A DNA stretch of 64,000 bases, taken from contig NZ_JAHXYZ010000003.1 of NCBI RefSeq assembly GCF_019969685.1, positions 202,260 to 266,259 on the forward strand, written 5' to 3'. The notes beneath the pieces are model-generated. The model saw nothing but the letters and a program-made list of their open reading frames with translations, ran no database searches and was not told the origin of the DNA. A program made the position numbers and the translations under genes. Positions 28,014 through 36,367 of this stretch are shown piece after piece (position 1 is the stretch's first letter; the number at the start of each line of letters is the position of its first letter). This DNA is from Microbacterium sp. EST19A (GTDB taxonomy: Bacteria; Actinomycetota; Actinomycetes; Actinomycetales; Microbacteriaceae).

Positions 28014-29305
28014 CAGCGGCTCTCCTGCTCATCGCCGCCGTGCTGCTGGTGGCGTTCGGTGGCCTGATGGCGGCGATCGATGCCGCCTACGGCGTCGCAT
28101 CCCGCGCCAACCTCGCCGACATGGCGACCGAAGGACGGCGCGCGAAGGCCCTGGGCCGCATCGCCGCCGACCTCGACGCGCACGTCAACGCGGTCGCCTT
28201 CATCCGCGTGCTGGCCGAGGTCACGGCGGCTGTGCTCGTGACGGTGGCATTCACGATCCTCATCGAGAACAACTGGTGGGCGATGCTCGCCGCGGCGCTG
28301 CTGATGACCGCGATCACGTTCGTGCTCGTCGGCGCGAGCCCGCGGTCGTTCGGACGTCAGCATGCGGAGGGCATGATCCGCGGCACGGCCTCGATCGTGC
28401 GCGGACTCCGCATCTTCCTCGGTCCGCTCGCACAGGCGCTCGTCGTGCTCGGCAACCGTGTCACTCCGGGCACGGGCCGCAGCTCGTTCACGAGTGAGGA
28501 CCAGCTGCTCAGCATGGTCGACGAAGCCGCGTCCAACGACCTCATCGAAGAGGACGACCGCGATCTCATCCACTCGGTGTTCGACTTCACCGACCAGTTC
28601 GTCCGTGCGGTGATGGTGCCGCGCACCGAGATGGTCACGGTCGATGCGACAGCGACCACCGACGAGGCCATGTCCCTCTTCCTCCACCGCGGCGTCTCGC
28701 GCATGCCCGTGGTGGACGACGATGCCGACGACGTGGTGGGCGTGCTGTACCTCAAGGATCTCGTGCAGTTCGCCTACCGCGACGACAGCGCGTGGCGCGC
28801 GGCATCCATCCGCCCCATCGCCCGCCCGGCGACGTTCGTGCCCGAGTCGATGCGCGCCGAGACTCTGCTCCAGCAGATGAAGCGCGACGCCGTCCACGTG
28901 TGCCTGGTCATCGACGAGCACGGAGGCATCTCCGGGCTGGTCACACTGGAAGACCTCATCGAGGAGCTCGTCGGGGAGATCTCCGACGAGTACGATCAGG
29001 TGTCCGCCGAGTTCGTCGATCTCGGCGATGGCCGGTACCGCGTCAGCGCCCGACTCTCGCTCGAGGACGTCGGCGATCTCTTCGGTCTCGAACTCGAGGA
29101 CGAGGACGTCGACTCCATCGGCGGTCTGCTCGGCAAGGCGCTGGGACAGGTGCCGCAGCCCGGCGCGACGGCGACGGTCGAGGGCCTCGCCCTCACCGGC
29201 GGCGCGTCCCGAGGTCGCGGTCGCGGAATCGCCACGGTCTTCGTGGAACGCACGGCAACGGAGCCCGACGCTTCGCAGGACGAGGGAGAACGACACGATG
29301 ACTGA
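28010..29305 (+). CDS. Hemolysin/CorC family membrane protein (CNNM, CBS domains)
   Basis: Probable divalent-cation (magnesium/cobalt) transport or efflux protein of 431 residues. It has an N-terminal DUF21 membrane domain with about four helices (1-130; VRGLRIFLGPLAQALVVLGN is the last), a pair of CBS domains (about 200-325, FLHRGVSRMPVVDDDADDVV and HVCLVIDEHGGISGLVTLED), and a C-terminal CorC/HlyC domain (about 340-415). The position between ybeY and era is the standard one in actinobacteria. It overlaps both neighbours, four bases with ybeY and eight with era. Confidence 0.92.
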   Translation: MTAALLLIAAVLLVAFGGLMAAIDAAYGVASRANLADMATEGRRAKALGRIAADLDAHVNAVAFIRVLAEVTAAVLVTVAFTILIENNWWAMLAAALLMTAITFVLVGASPRSFGRQHAEGMIRGTASIVRGLRIFLGPLAQALVVLGNRVTPGTGRSSFTSEDQLLSMVDEAASNDLIEEDDRDLIHSVFDFTDQFVRAVMVPRTEMVTVDATATTDEAMSLFLHRGVSRMPVVDDDADDVVGVLYLKDLVQFAYRDDSAWRAASIRPIARPATFVPESMRAETLLQQMKRDAVHVCLVIDEHGGISGLVTLEDLIEELVGEISDEYDQVSAEFVDLGDGRYRVSARLSLEDVGDLFGLELEDEDVDSIGGLLGKALGQVPQPGATATVEGLALTGGASRGRGRGIATVFVERTATEPDASQDEGERHDD

Positions 29306-30194
29306 GCACACCCGAAGCGGCTTCGTGACCTTCGTGGGCCGACCGAACGTCGGCAAGTCCACCCTCACCAACGCGCTCGTCGGCGAGAAGATCGCCATCA
29401 CCAGCGAGAAGCCGCAGACCACCCGGCGCGCCATCCGCGGTATCGTGAACCGCCCCGAGGGGCAGCTCGTCATCGTCGACACCCCCGGCATCCACAAGCC
29501 GCGCACGCTGCTCGGTGAGCGGCTCAACGACCTCGTCGACCAGGTTCTCGGCGACGTCGACGTCATCGGGTTCTGCGTGCCCGCGACGGAGAAGGTCGGA
29601 CCCGGCGATCGTCGCATCGCCGCCTCGCTCGACGGGTATGCTCGCGCGAAGAAGATCGCGATCGTCACGAAGACCGATGCCGCGGGGCGCGACGACATCA
29701 CCGAGCGGCTGCTCGAGGTCGACGCTCTCCGCGAGGACTGGGCCGCGGTCATCCCGCTGTCGGCACTGACGCACGACCAGCTGGAGGTGCTGGCCGACGA
29801 GGTCCTCAGCCTGATGCCGAAGGGCCCGGCTCTCTACCCGGAGGGCATCACGACCGACGAGTCGCAGGAGGACCGCATCGCGGAGATGATCCGCGAGGCT
29901 GCACTCGACGGCGTCCGCGACGAGCTCCCGCACTCCATCGCCGTCGTGATCGACGACATCGCACCGCGCGAGGGAACCGACCTGACCGACGTGCACGCCT
30001 CGATCGTCGTCGAACGGGACAGCCAGAAGGCGATCATCATCGGGCACAAGGGGAAGCGCTTGAGCGACGTCGGGGCACGTGCCCGGGTGGGCATCGAGAA
30101 GCTCCTCGGTACGCGGGTGTTCCTCGGGCTGCACGTGAAGGTCGCGAAGGAATGGCAGCGCGACCCGAAGCAGCTCGGCCGGCTCGGGTTCTGA
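29298..30194 (+). CDS. era: GTPase Era
   Basis: Ribosome-assembly GTPase that binds 16S rRNA near the 3' end. The 298-residue protein has G1 GRPNVGKS (14-21), G2 in KPQTTRRAIRG, G3 DTPGI, G4 TKTD and a C-terminal KH domain (about 200-290; KAIIIGHKGKRLSDVG). The ATG at 29298 overlaps the corC stop. The transcription unit probably ends after era, where a short GC-rich dyad (30222-30239) lies before the sigma factor gene. Confidence 0.96.
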   Translation: MTEHTRSGFVTFVGRPNVGKSTLTNALVGEKIAITSEKPQTTRRAIRGIVNRPEGQLVIVDTPGIHKPRTLLGERLNDLVDQVLGDVDVIGFCVPATEKVGPGDRRIAASLDGYARAKKIAIVTKTDAAGRDDITERLLEVDALREDWAAVIPLSALTHDQLEVLADEVLSLMPKGPALYPEGITTDESQEDRIAEMIREAALDGVRDELPHSIAVVIDDIAPREGTDLTDVHASIVVERDSQKAIIIGHKGKRLSDVGARARVGIEKLLGTRVFLGLHVKVAKEWQRDPKQLGRLGF

Positions 30195-30248
30195 GATGCG
30201 CTCCGGCACGACGTCGATGGCGGCGGGCAGACCGCCGACCCTGAAGGC

Positions 30249-30776
30249 ATGAACGGACGCAGCCTCGACCCGAACGCGCTGCGCAACGAGGTCTTCACCC
30301 GCGTCTTCGACGACAACTGGGCATCGGTGCGGCATCACATCGAGTGCGTGGTCGACGACGACGCGGAGGTCACCGAGATCGTCTCGGAGGTGTTCCTCCT
30401 CGCATGGTCGCGGCTCAAGCCCTCGCGCCCCATGGGGCGGATCTGGCTGCTGCGCGCGGCAGAGCGGCGTCTGCGTGCGCGATCAGGACGTCGGCTGACG
30501 CTGCACACCGCGCTCGATGCCGTGCACGCCGGGGTCACCGGAGACTCTGCTCCGCCAGGGCGTGTCGGGCGCGCGGAGGTCGTCCGGGCTTTGGGTGTCC
30601 TCAGCGGCAAGGAACGGCGTATCATCATGCTGACGTACTGGGATGGACTCGCGGTGGGGGAGATCGCGGAGTTGTCGCGCGCTTCTGAGTTCCGGGTACG
30701 GAAGACGCTTCGCCGTGCACAGGATCGTCTGCGCACCGAGTTGGGCCTGGAGGGGGTGACATCCGATGACGACTGA
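30249..30776 (+). CDS. ECF-type RNA polymerase sigma factor, divergent
   Basis: A 175-residue protein with the two-part structure of an extracytoplasmic-function sigma factor. The region 2 part is weak (RHHIECVVDDDAEVTEIVSEVFLLAW resembles the 2.1-2.2 helices), but region 4 is clear: LSGKERRIIMLTYWDGLAVG, then EIAELSRASEFRVRKTLRRA with a helix-turn-helix. It overlaps the following membrane-protein gene by 11 bases, the usual arrangement of a sigma factor with its regulator. The ATG at 30249 has a GAAGG-like sequence just before it. Target promoters are unknown; one may be its own, as is common for ECF factors. Confidence 0.85.
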   Translation: MNGRSLDPNALRNEVFTRVFDDNWASVRHHIECVVDDDAEVTEIVSEVFLLAWSRLKPSRPMGRIWLLRAAERRLRARSGRRLTLHTALDAVHAGVTGDSAPPGRVGRAEVVRALGVLSGKERRIIMLTYWDGLAVGEIAELSRASEFRVRKTLRRAQDRLRTELGLEGVTSDDD

Positions 30777-31752
30777 CAACGCGGTGCTCGAGAGGGCGCT
30801 GAGCGACGCCGACCCGGCGCGTACTCCGCGCGATGCGGCGCCCGATGCCCGCGCCATCGCCACTCGCGACCGGATCCTCCGTTCGACGGCCGCCCCGAAG
30901 AAGCGCCGTCGTGCGCGTGCTCTGGGTTGGGCGACGGGTGTCGTCGCAGTCGCGACGGCCTCGGTGGTCGCCTTCGCCATGCTCACACCGCAGGTCGCCG
31001 CGGTGGCGGGCACGCCTTCTCCGCTGGAGTTCGCCGGGGAATCCACGGTGGCCGACATCGTCGAGGAGGCGCAGACCGATCTCGTGACATCGGTCGGTCC
31101 TGCGGAGGCCGAGCGAACCGTCAGGACGGCCTCGTGGGGCTTCTCGGTCGACGTGGGCAACGAGATCACCAAGGTCGTTCCGCAGCTCTCGACCCTGACC
31201 TGGGAGCCCGACGGTTCGGGGCGGATGACGATCATCGCGGGTGTCCCGTACGATCCGACGGATGCTGTCGCCAACAATGCGGCCGAGGTGACCAGCAGCG
31301 GAAAGGTCGTCACGGATCTCGTCATGGAGCCCGGCGACTTCACGACGCCGTGGATGACGGTGCCTGCCGCGAGCGGCGATGACATGGTGGCGGTGCTTCG
31401 CGCCTTCGGCATGCCGGACGACCCCACCGCGTTCGACGTGGAGACCGCATTCACATCCGTGCTCCAGCAATGGACGCTGACGAACCCGCAGCACGCGGAG
31501 CTTCTCTCCCTTCTCGAGGACGCTGGCGACGGCGTCGCACTCGGCACATCCACCGACCGTCTCGGACGACCGGTCTCGGGCATCCGCGTGCAATCGTCGG
31601 ACGGCGCTGTGAGCGACCTCGTCCTGATCTCGCGTGAGACGGGCCGGATCGTCGGCGTCGAACGCACGGTGCTCATCGCAGACGAGGTGTTCGACGCGGG
31701 GGCGATCATCTCCTACGAGATGTGGGATGTCACGGAGGGAACCATCGGATGA
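30766..31752 (+). CDS. Single-pass membrane protein, putative non-canonical anti-sigma factor
   Basis: A 328-residue protein with a charged cytoplasmic N-terminus (about 1-55, ending in a KKRRRAR stop), one transmembrane helix at about 56-78 (LGWATGVVAVATASVVAFAM), and a large extracytoplasmic region of about 245 residues. I do not recognise the outer domain. There is no HxxxCxxC zinc anti-sigma motif. Coupling to an ECF sigma gene by an 11-base overlap and to a secreted-protein gene by ATGA, plus the topology, suggests a membrane regulator of the sigma factor. That role is inference; it could instead be a sigma-controlled cell-surface protein. Confidence 0.6.
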   Translation: MTTDNAVLERALSDADPARTPRDAAPDARAIATRDRILRSTAAPKKRRRARALGWATGVVAVATASVVAFAMLTPQVAAVAGTPSPLEFAGESTVADIVEEAQTDLVTSVGPAEAERTVRTASWGFSVDVGNEITKVVPQLSTLTWEPDGSGRMTIIAGVPYDPTDAVANNAAEVTSSGKVVTDLVMEPGDFTTPWMTVPAASGDDMVAVLRAFGMPDDPTAFDVETAFTSVLQQWTLTNPQHAELLSLLEDAGDGVALGTSTDRLGRPVSGIRVQSSDGAVSDLVLISRETGRIVGVERTVLIADEVFDAGAIISYEMWDVTEGTIG

Positions 31753-32225
31753 AGCGTGCGACCACGACGGTTCTGGCCGGTCTCATCGGACTCATCATCG
31801 TGATGACGTCGGCTCCGGCCGTCGCGGCGCCGTCGGGCGATGCCGAACCGGACCCGCAGATCACGGCGATGCTCGAAGAGGTGCCGGGCGGCATCGTCAT
31901 CGACTCGAGGCATGCGGTGTGGCCGGAGCTCGCGATGGAATTGACCGTGTTCGCGGACCGCGGGCGGTCCGCGCGCTCGGTCGGAAGCTGCGCGACGAAC
32001 AAGATCTGCGTGTACAACGGTGTTTCACTGGGTGGCACGAGTGCGCTGACGTTCAGCACGTGCAGCAACCACACGATTCCGTCCTCGTTCTCGGCCAAGT
32101 CGCTGGCGAACGCCCGCACCTCGGGCTACGTGGAGGGGCGCAGCGGGTCCACGGTGGTCGCGACGGTGTACGCGGGCAGCTGGGCCAATGCGTCCGGCCT
32201 CACCACCCTCCGCTGCTATCTCTGA
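31749..32225 (+). CDS. Secreted peptidase-inhibitor-I36-like protein
   Basis: A 158-residue exported protein: basic start, hydrophobic core (about 7-20) and a signal-peptidase site near SAPAVAA. The mature C-terminal part (about 78-158) has Cys81, Cys87, Cys105 and Cys156 and the pattern CATNKICVYNGVSLGGTSAL, resembling the beta/gamma-crystallin-like fold of peptidase inhibitor family I36 and related secreted actinobacterial proteins. Two disulfides are likely. The start overlaps the stop of the membrane-protein gene, so it belongs to the sigma operon. Whether it inhibits a protease is unknown. Confidence 0.65.
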   Translation: MKRATTTVLAGLIGLIIVMTSAPAVAAPSGDAEPDPQITAMLEEVPGGIVIDSRHAVWPELAMELTVFADRGRSARSVGSCATNKICVYNGVSLGGTSALTFSTCSNHTIPSSFSAKSLANARTSGYVEGRSGSTVVATVYAGSWANASGLTTLRCYL

Positions 32226-32235
32226 GGAGGGGAAC

Positions 32236-33177
32236 ATGGCACTGCACTGGATCGCCCGAGCCTGGGGCGCGCCCGAGTCCTGGGACTTCGCCGCGTACGA
32301 GCCGTCCGCACCCGCCGAGGGCGAGGTCACGATCCGCGTCCGTGCGGCCGGAGTGAACCCCGCCGACGCGAAGCACTTCGCTGCCCCGCGGGCGGGACTC
32401 GAGTTCCCGGTGCCGATCGGGTACGAGGTCTCCGGTGAACTGACCGAGATCGGACCGGACACCGTCATCGGGTCGGGCGCAGCGGTCGTCGGCGACGAGG
32501 TCGTCGCCTTCCGCGTGCGCGGCGGGTATGCGACCGAGGTGACGGTGCCCGCCGAGAAGGCGTTCGCGAAGCCCACGACGCTCACCCATCCTGAGGCGGC
32601 GAACCTGCTGCTCGTGGGAACGACGGCGGCCGAGATGCTCGCTGTCACCGGCGCCGCGCCGGGAGAGACGATCCTGCTCCACGGCGCATCAGGCGCCGTA
32701 GGCGTCAGCGTGCTGCAGCAGGCGCGGCTGCGCGGTATCCGTGTCATCGGGACTGCGGGCGAAGAGCGCTTCGACGAGGTGCGCCGATTGGGTGGCATCC
32801 CGGTCCGCTACGGTGCTGGCCTCGCTGATCGGGTGCGCGACGCCGCGGGCGGGCCGATCGCCGCCGCGCTCGACGCCGTCGGCACCGACGAGGCCGTGGA
32901 CGTCTCGCTCGATCTCGTCGCCGATCGCGGGCGCATCGTCACGATCGCCGCGTTCGGTCGCGCGGAAGCGGACGGCATCCTGGCCATCGCCGGATCGATG
33001 CCTGCGAGCACGCGGTTCCGTGACGAAGTGCGCGGGGAACTCGTCGCCCTGGCGCAGAACGGCGACCTCGTCGTGCCCGTGGCTCGGACGTTCGCTCTCC
33101 ATGATGCGCCCGAGGCGCACCGCCTCCTCGCGACCGGGCACCCCGGCGGCAAGCTCGCGCTGATCCCGGACGTATGA
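32236..33177 (+). CDS. NADP-dependent alcohol dehydrogenase / quinone oxidoreductase-like protein
   Basis: Medium-chain dehydrogenase/reductase of the zinc-independent quinone-reductase branch, 313 residues. It shows RVRAAGVNPADAKHF, a GroES-like N-terminal domain, the nucleotide-binding ILLHGASGAVGVSVLQQA and the C-terminal HRLLATGHPGGKLALIPD. Catalytic zinc cysteines are absent, as expected for the branch. The ATG at 32236 has a GAGGAGGGGA ribosome-binding site and follows the secreted-protein gene by 10 bases, so read-through transcription from the sigma operon is possible. Substrate unknown. Confidence 0.88.
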   Translation: MALHWIARAWGAPESWDFAAYEPSAPAEGEVTIRVRAAGVNPADAKHFAAPRAGLEFPVPIGYEVSGELTEIGPDTVIGSGAAVVGDEVVAFRVRGGYATEVTVPAEKAFAKPTTLTHPEAANLLLVGTTAAEMLAVTGAAPGETILLHGASGAVGVSVLQQARLRGIRVIGTAGEERFDEVRRLGGIPVRYGAGLADRVRDAAGGPIAAALDAVGTDEAVDVSLDLVADRGRIVTIAAFGRAEADGILAIAGSMPASTRFRDEVRGELVALAQNGDLVVPVARTFALHDAPEAHRLLATGHPGGKLALIPDV

Positions 33178-33212
33178 GATCCCGGTTCGGCTGGCACTCG
33201 CAGGCTCGGGGA

Positions 33213-33713
33213 TCAGGGTCCGACGGCGAAGATCACGGCGATCGCGGAGAAGAGCGCCGCGAGGATGAAGACCCAACCGGCGAACGTCGAGACGATCATC
33301 CGGGCGTACCGCTCGATCTCGGGGTCTCGATAGATGTCACCGGAGTGAGCACGCAGCCGCTGCGCGGCCAGAATCGCGAGGCGCCGCCGTGAGAGAAGGA
33401 CGACGAGGCCGATCAGCGCCAAGATCGCAGCGGCGATCAGAGGACCGACGACCTCCCACGGCTTGGACGAGCCCCGACCCGATTCCGGCGCCGTCATCGC
33501 ACCGCTGACGATCACGAACGTTCCGAAGGCCATGAAGAATATCCCGAGGATTCGGTTCGACCACGGTCCTTGCGAGGCGTTCATGACAGCTCCGCGACGG
33601 GCGCTGATCAGGTAGTTGCCGGCGACCAGAAAGTCGGTCAACTGTCGGGCGAAGATGATCGCCATGAGACCGAACACAGCGACGAACCCACCCAGGAGGA
33701 GCTCGATCGTCAT
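33213..33713 (-). CDS. Hypothetical four-helix membrane protein
   Basis: A 166-residue membrane protein that I cannot assign to a family. Hydrophobic segments lie at about 3-22, 52-72, 84-106 and 143-164, with a basic loop (SRRRLAILAAQRLRAH) between the third and fourth. The ATG at 33713 directly precedes the first helix; a GTG at 33755 would add 14 polar residues and cannot be excluded. It is followed, tail to tail, by the oxidoreductase gene. No functional motif is seen. Confidence 0.6.
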   Translation of the reverse strand: MTIELLLGGFVAVFGLMAIIFARQLTDFLVAGNYLISARRGAVMNASQGPWSNRILGIFFMAFGTFVIVSGAMTAPESGRGSSKPWEVVGPLIAAAILALIGLVVLLSRRRLAILAAQRLRAHSGDIYRDPEIERYARMIVSTFAGWVFILAALFSAIAVIFAVGP

Positions 33714-33770
33714 TGGTTCGCCGTCATCATCTCGCGCATGACGAAATGATCGCACAGGCGCCGACGTCGT

Positions 33771-34418
33771 TCAGTCGATCTCGCGGAGCGACGAGGTCAC
33801 GATGACCACGTCGTCGCCGAACTCGGCGTCGGCGGCATCCTGGATCGTGCCGTCGTCCCAGACGACCTGCAGCCAGACGTATCCGCGATCCGTTCCCACG
33901 GTGAGAGCGTCAGTCCCGAGCCGTTGGGAGATGTCGTCCTGGATGCTCGTGAGCTCGGTCTCAGGCGTCGCGCCCTCCACCCCGCCCGTCGGATCCTCCG
34001 GCGCCACCGGGTCGAACAGCGCGAGCATGATCGGCGGGTCGGTGATCGTCAGACGCTCCCCGTCGTAGGTGGCGTACACCGCATACGCACCCCAGGTCGT
34101 CTCGCCGCTGGTCTCGCTGCCGTCGACGCCGTCCCAGCTCCAGTCATCGAGCGGGACGCCGCTGCACTGGGGCGGGTACGACTCCATGATCGCGCCCAGG
34201 CACAGCTGCACCTCTCCCGCGGTGTCCAGCACGGTGCCGACGCCGATCACGCGTCCCTCCGGCAGGCCCGGGGTGATGTTCTCGAGGCGCTGATCGGAGG
34301 GGACGGCGGTGTTCGTCGGGGCGGGGGAATCGCCCGGTCCGCTCGCGCAGGCGCTGAGGGCGAGGACCCCGAGGACGGATGCCGCGGCAAGAAGCCGGCG
34401 ACGCTGCGATGTGCTCAT
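33771..34418 (-). CDS. Hypothetical lipoprotein
   Basis: A 215-residue predicted lipoprotein: Arg-rich start, hydrophobic core and lipobox ALSAC at about residues 20-24, then a Ser/Pro/Thr-rich linker. The outer domain contains a CLGAIMESYPPQC pair of cysteines that may form a disulfide, and the phrase WLQVVWDDGTIQDAADAEFG near the end. I do not recognise the family. A GAGGAG ribosome-binding site precedes the ATG at 34418. It is divergent from the leuA leader. Confidence 0.7.
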   Translation of the reverse strand: MSTSQRRRLLAAASVLGVLALSACASGPGDSPAPTNTAVPSDQRLENITPGLPEGRVIGVGTVLDTAGEVQLCLGAIMESYPPQCSGVPLDDWSWDGVDGSETSGETTWGAYAVYATYDGERLTITDPPIMLALFDPVAPEDPTGGVEGATPETELTSIQDDISQRLGTDALTVGTDRGYVWLQVVWDDGTIQDAADAEFGDDVVIVTSSLREID

Positions 34419-34483
34419 ACTCCTCAGTGTCGTCTGCGCCCGGATCGTCTCGCGACCGTCGAACGAGGTCGGAGCATCCCTGC

Positions 34484-34489
34484 TAGCAT
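34484..34489 (+). promoter_or_regulatory. Candidate -10 box for the leuA leader transcript
   Basis: TAGCAT lies six bases before the ATG of the leader peptide at 34496, so the leader would be translated from a leaderless mRNA. A -35 element is not convincing. Confidence 0.5.
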
Positions 34490-34495
34490 GGCCGC

Positions 34496-34543
34496 ATGCC
34501 TTTCGGCGGTCTGCTTCTTCTTAGCTGCCGCGACGAGTCCTAA
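34496..34543 (+). CDS. leuA leader peptide with four consecutive leucine codons
   Basis: A 15-codon ORF reading MPFGGLLLLSCRDES. Residues 6-9 are leucines (CTG CTT CTT CTT) and three of the four codons are CTT, which is uncommon in this GC-rich DNA. Ribosome speed through this stretch would report charged tRNA-Leu, as in classic amino-acid attenuators. The stop codon at 34541-34543 lies in the loop of the hairpin 34527-34568, 70 bases before the leuA start. This ORF is too short for ordinary gene finding. Confidence 0.78.
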   Translation: MPFGGLLLLSCRDES

Positions 34544-34568
34544 GAGCTAGGGCCTTCCTCGTCGCGGC
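34527..34568 (+). promoter_or_regulatory. leuA attenuator hairpin
   Basis: A perfect 11-bp inverted repeat, GCCGCGACGAG (34527-34537) and CTCGTCGCGGC (34558-34568). The left arm lies inside the last codons of the leader peptide, so a ribosome that completes the leader covers it, while one stalled on the leucine codons leaves it free. There is no U-run after the right arm, so it may act by another route than a standard intrinsic terminator. Confidence 0.65.
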
Positions 34569-34612
34569 GCTTGTGTTGGCCCGTACATCTTGACGAAGAG
34601 AAGAAGCCCATC

Positions 34613-36367
34613 ATGCAGAACACTCAGCGCTCCTCAGCGATGCCGATCCACAAGTATCGGCCGTTCCACGAGCAGATCAACGTCCACCTGCCGGACCGCA
34701 CCTGGCCCGACGCCCGCATCACCGAGGCTCCGCGCTGGTGCGCGGTCGACCTCCGCGACGGCAACCAGGCCCTCATCGACCCGATGTCGCCCGAGCGCAA
34801 GCGCGTCATGTTCGAGCTGCTCGTCAGCATGGGCTATAAGGAGATCGAGGTCGGCTTCCCCTCGGCGAGCCAGACCGACTTCGACTTCGTCCGCCAGCTC
34901 ATCGAAGAGAACCTGATCCCCGACGATGTCACCATCCAGGTGCTGACGCAGGCGCGCGAGCACCTCATCGAGCGCACGTACGAGTCGATCGCCGGAGCGA
35001 AGCAGGCGATCGTCCACCTGTACAACTCGACCAGCGTGCTGCAGCGCGAGGTCGTGTTCCGCACCGACAACCAGGGCATCATCGACATCGCGCTCGAGGG
35101 CGCTCGCCTGTGCCGGAAGTTCGAGAAGACCATCCCCGACACGAAGGTCTACTACGAATACTCGCCCGAGAGCTACACGGGCACCGAGCTCGAGTTCGCC
35201 CTCGACATCTGCAACCAGGTCATCGAGGTGTTCGAGCCGACTCCCGACCGCAAGGTGATCATCAACCTACCGGCGACGGTCGAGATGGCTTCGCCGAACG
35301 TCTACGCCGACTCCATCGAGTGGATGAGCCGCCGCCTCGCGCACCGTGAGAACGTCATCCTGTCGCTGCACCCGCACAACGACCGCGGCACCGCGATCGC
35401 CGCGGCCGAGCTCGGCTACATGGCCGGAGCCGACCGCATCGAGGGCTGCCTCTTCGGCAACGGCGAGCGCACCGGCAACGTCGACATCGTCGCGCTCGGC
35501 ATCAACCTGTTCACTCAGGGCATCGACCCGCAGATCGACTTCAGCGACATCGACCAGGTCAAGCGCACGGTCGAGTACTGCAACCAGCTGCCGGTGCCCG
35601 AGCGCAGCCCTTGGGCCGGAGACCTCGTCTTCACCGCCTTCAGCGGCTCGCACCAGGATGCGATCAAGAAGGGCTTCGAGGCGATGGCCGCGCGAGCCGA
35701 CGCCGAGGGCGTCACGGTCGACGAGATCGAATGGGCCGTGCCATACCTGCCGGTCGACCCGAAGGACCTGGGCCGCTCCTACGAGGCCGTCATCCGCGTC
35801 AATTCGCAGTCCGGCAAGGGCGGCGTCGCGTACCTGCTGAAGTCCGACCACGCGATCGACCTGCCGCGCAAGCTGCAGATCGAGTTCTCGGGTGTCGTGC
35901 AGGCGAAGACGGATGCCGAGGGCGGCGAGGTCACGTCCGACCAGATCTGGTCGATCTTCAACGACGAGTACCTGCCCGCCGACGACGCGACCGCCAAGTG
36001 GGGTCGTTTCGAGCTGCTCGCGACGCAGACCCGCAGCGACATGTCGGGAGAGGTCGTTCTCGACGTCGTGCTGCGCGACGACGAGCAGCAGCTCGCCGTC
36101 GCAGGATCCGGCAACGGTCCGGTCGCCGCGTTCGTCGAGGTGCTGCGCGCGCAGGGCTTCGACATCACGGTCTACGACTACGTCGAGCACGCTCTCAGCG
36201 CCGGTGGTGACGCGCAGGCCGCGGCCTACGTCGAGCTGCAGGTCGGCGACCAGCGCCTGTGGGGCGTCGGCATCGACGGCGATATCTCGACCGCGTCGCT
36301 CAAGGCGATCGTGTCGGGCGTGAACCGCTCGATCCGCACGCGCGAGCAGGAGCTGGCCGCCGTCTGA
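34613..36367 (+). CDS. leuA: 2-isopropylmalate synthase
   Basis: First committed step of leucine synthesis: condenses acetyl-CoA with 2-ketoisovalerate. The 584-residue protein is the long actinobacterial type. The catalytic TIM barrel carries AVDLRDGNQALIDPM (metal-binding Asp), LSLHPHNDRGTA and EGCLFGNGERTGNVD, and the C-terminal regulatory domain (about 450-584) has GNGPVAAFVEVLRAQG, the leucine-feedback region. ATG at 34613 with a GAAGAGAAG ribosome-binding site gives an MQNTQ start. It is monocistronic and controlled by the leader and hairpin upstream; feedback inhibition by leucine is expected from the regulatory domain. Confidence 0.97.
   Translation: MQNTQRSSAMPIHKYRPFHEQINVHLPDRTWPDARITEAPRWCAVDLRDGNQALIDPMSPERKRVMFELLVSMGYKEIEVGFPSASQTDFDFVRQLIEENLIPDDVTIQVLTQAREHLIERTYESIAGAKQAIVHLYNSTSVLQREVVFRTDNQGIIDIALEGARLCRKFEKTIPDTKVYYEYSPESYTGTELEFALDICNQVIEVFEPTPDRKVIINLPATVEMASPNVYADSIEWMSRRLAHRENVILSLHPHNDRGTAIAAAELGYMAGADRIEGCLFGNGERTGNVDIVALGINLFTQGIDPQIDFSDIDQVKRTVEYCNQLPVPERSPWAGDLVFTAFSGSHQDAIKKGFEAMAARADAEGVTVDEIEWAVPYLPVDPKDLGRSYEAVIRVNSQSGKGGVAYLLKSDHAIDLPRKLQIEFSGVVQAKTDAEGGEVTSDQIWSIFNDEYLPADDATAKWGRFELLATQTRSDMSGEVVLDVVLRDDEQQLAVAGSGNGPVAAFVEVLRAQGFDITVYDYVEHALSAGGDAQAAAYVELQVGDQRLWGVGIDGDISTASLKAIVSGVNRSIRTREQELAAV

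Noticed and set aside
33178..33212. GATCCC...GGGATC pairing between convergent oxidoreductase and membrane protein genes
   Set aside because: Short arms with a long loop; weak evidence for a terminator.
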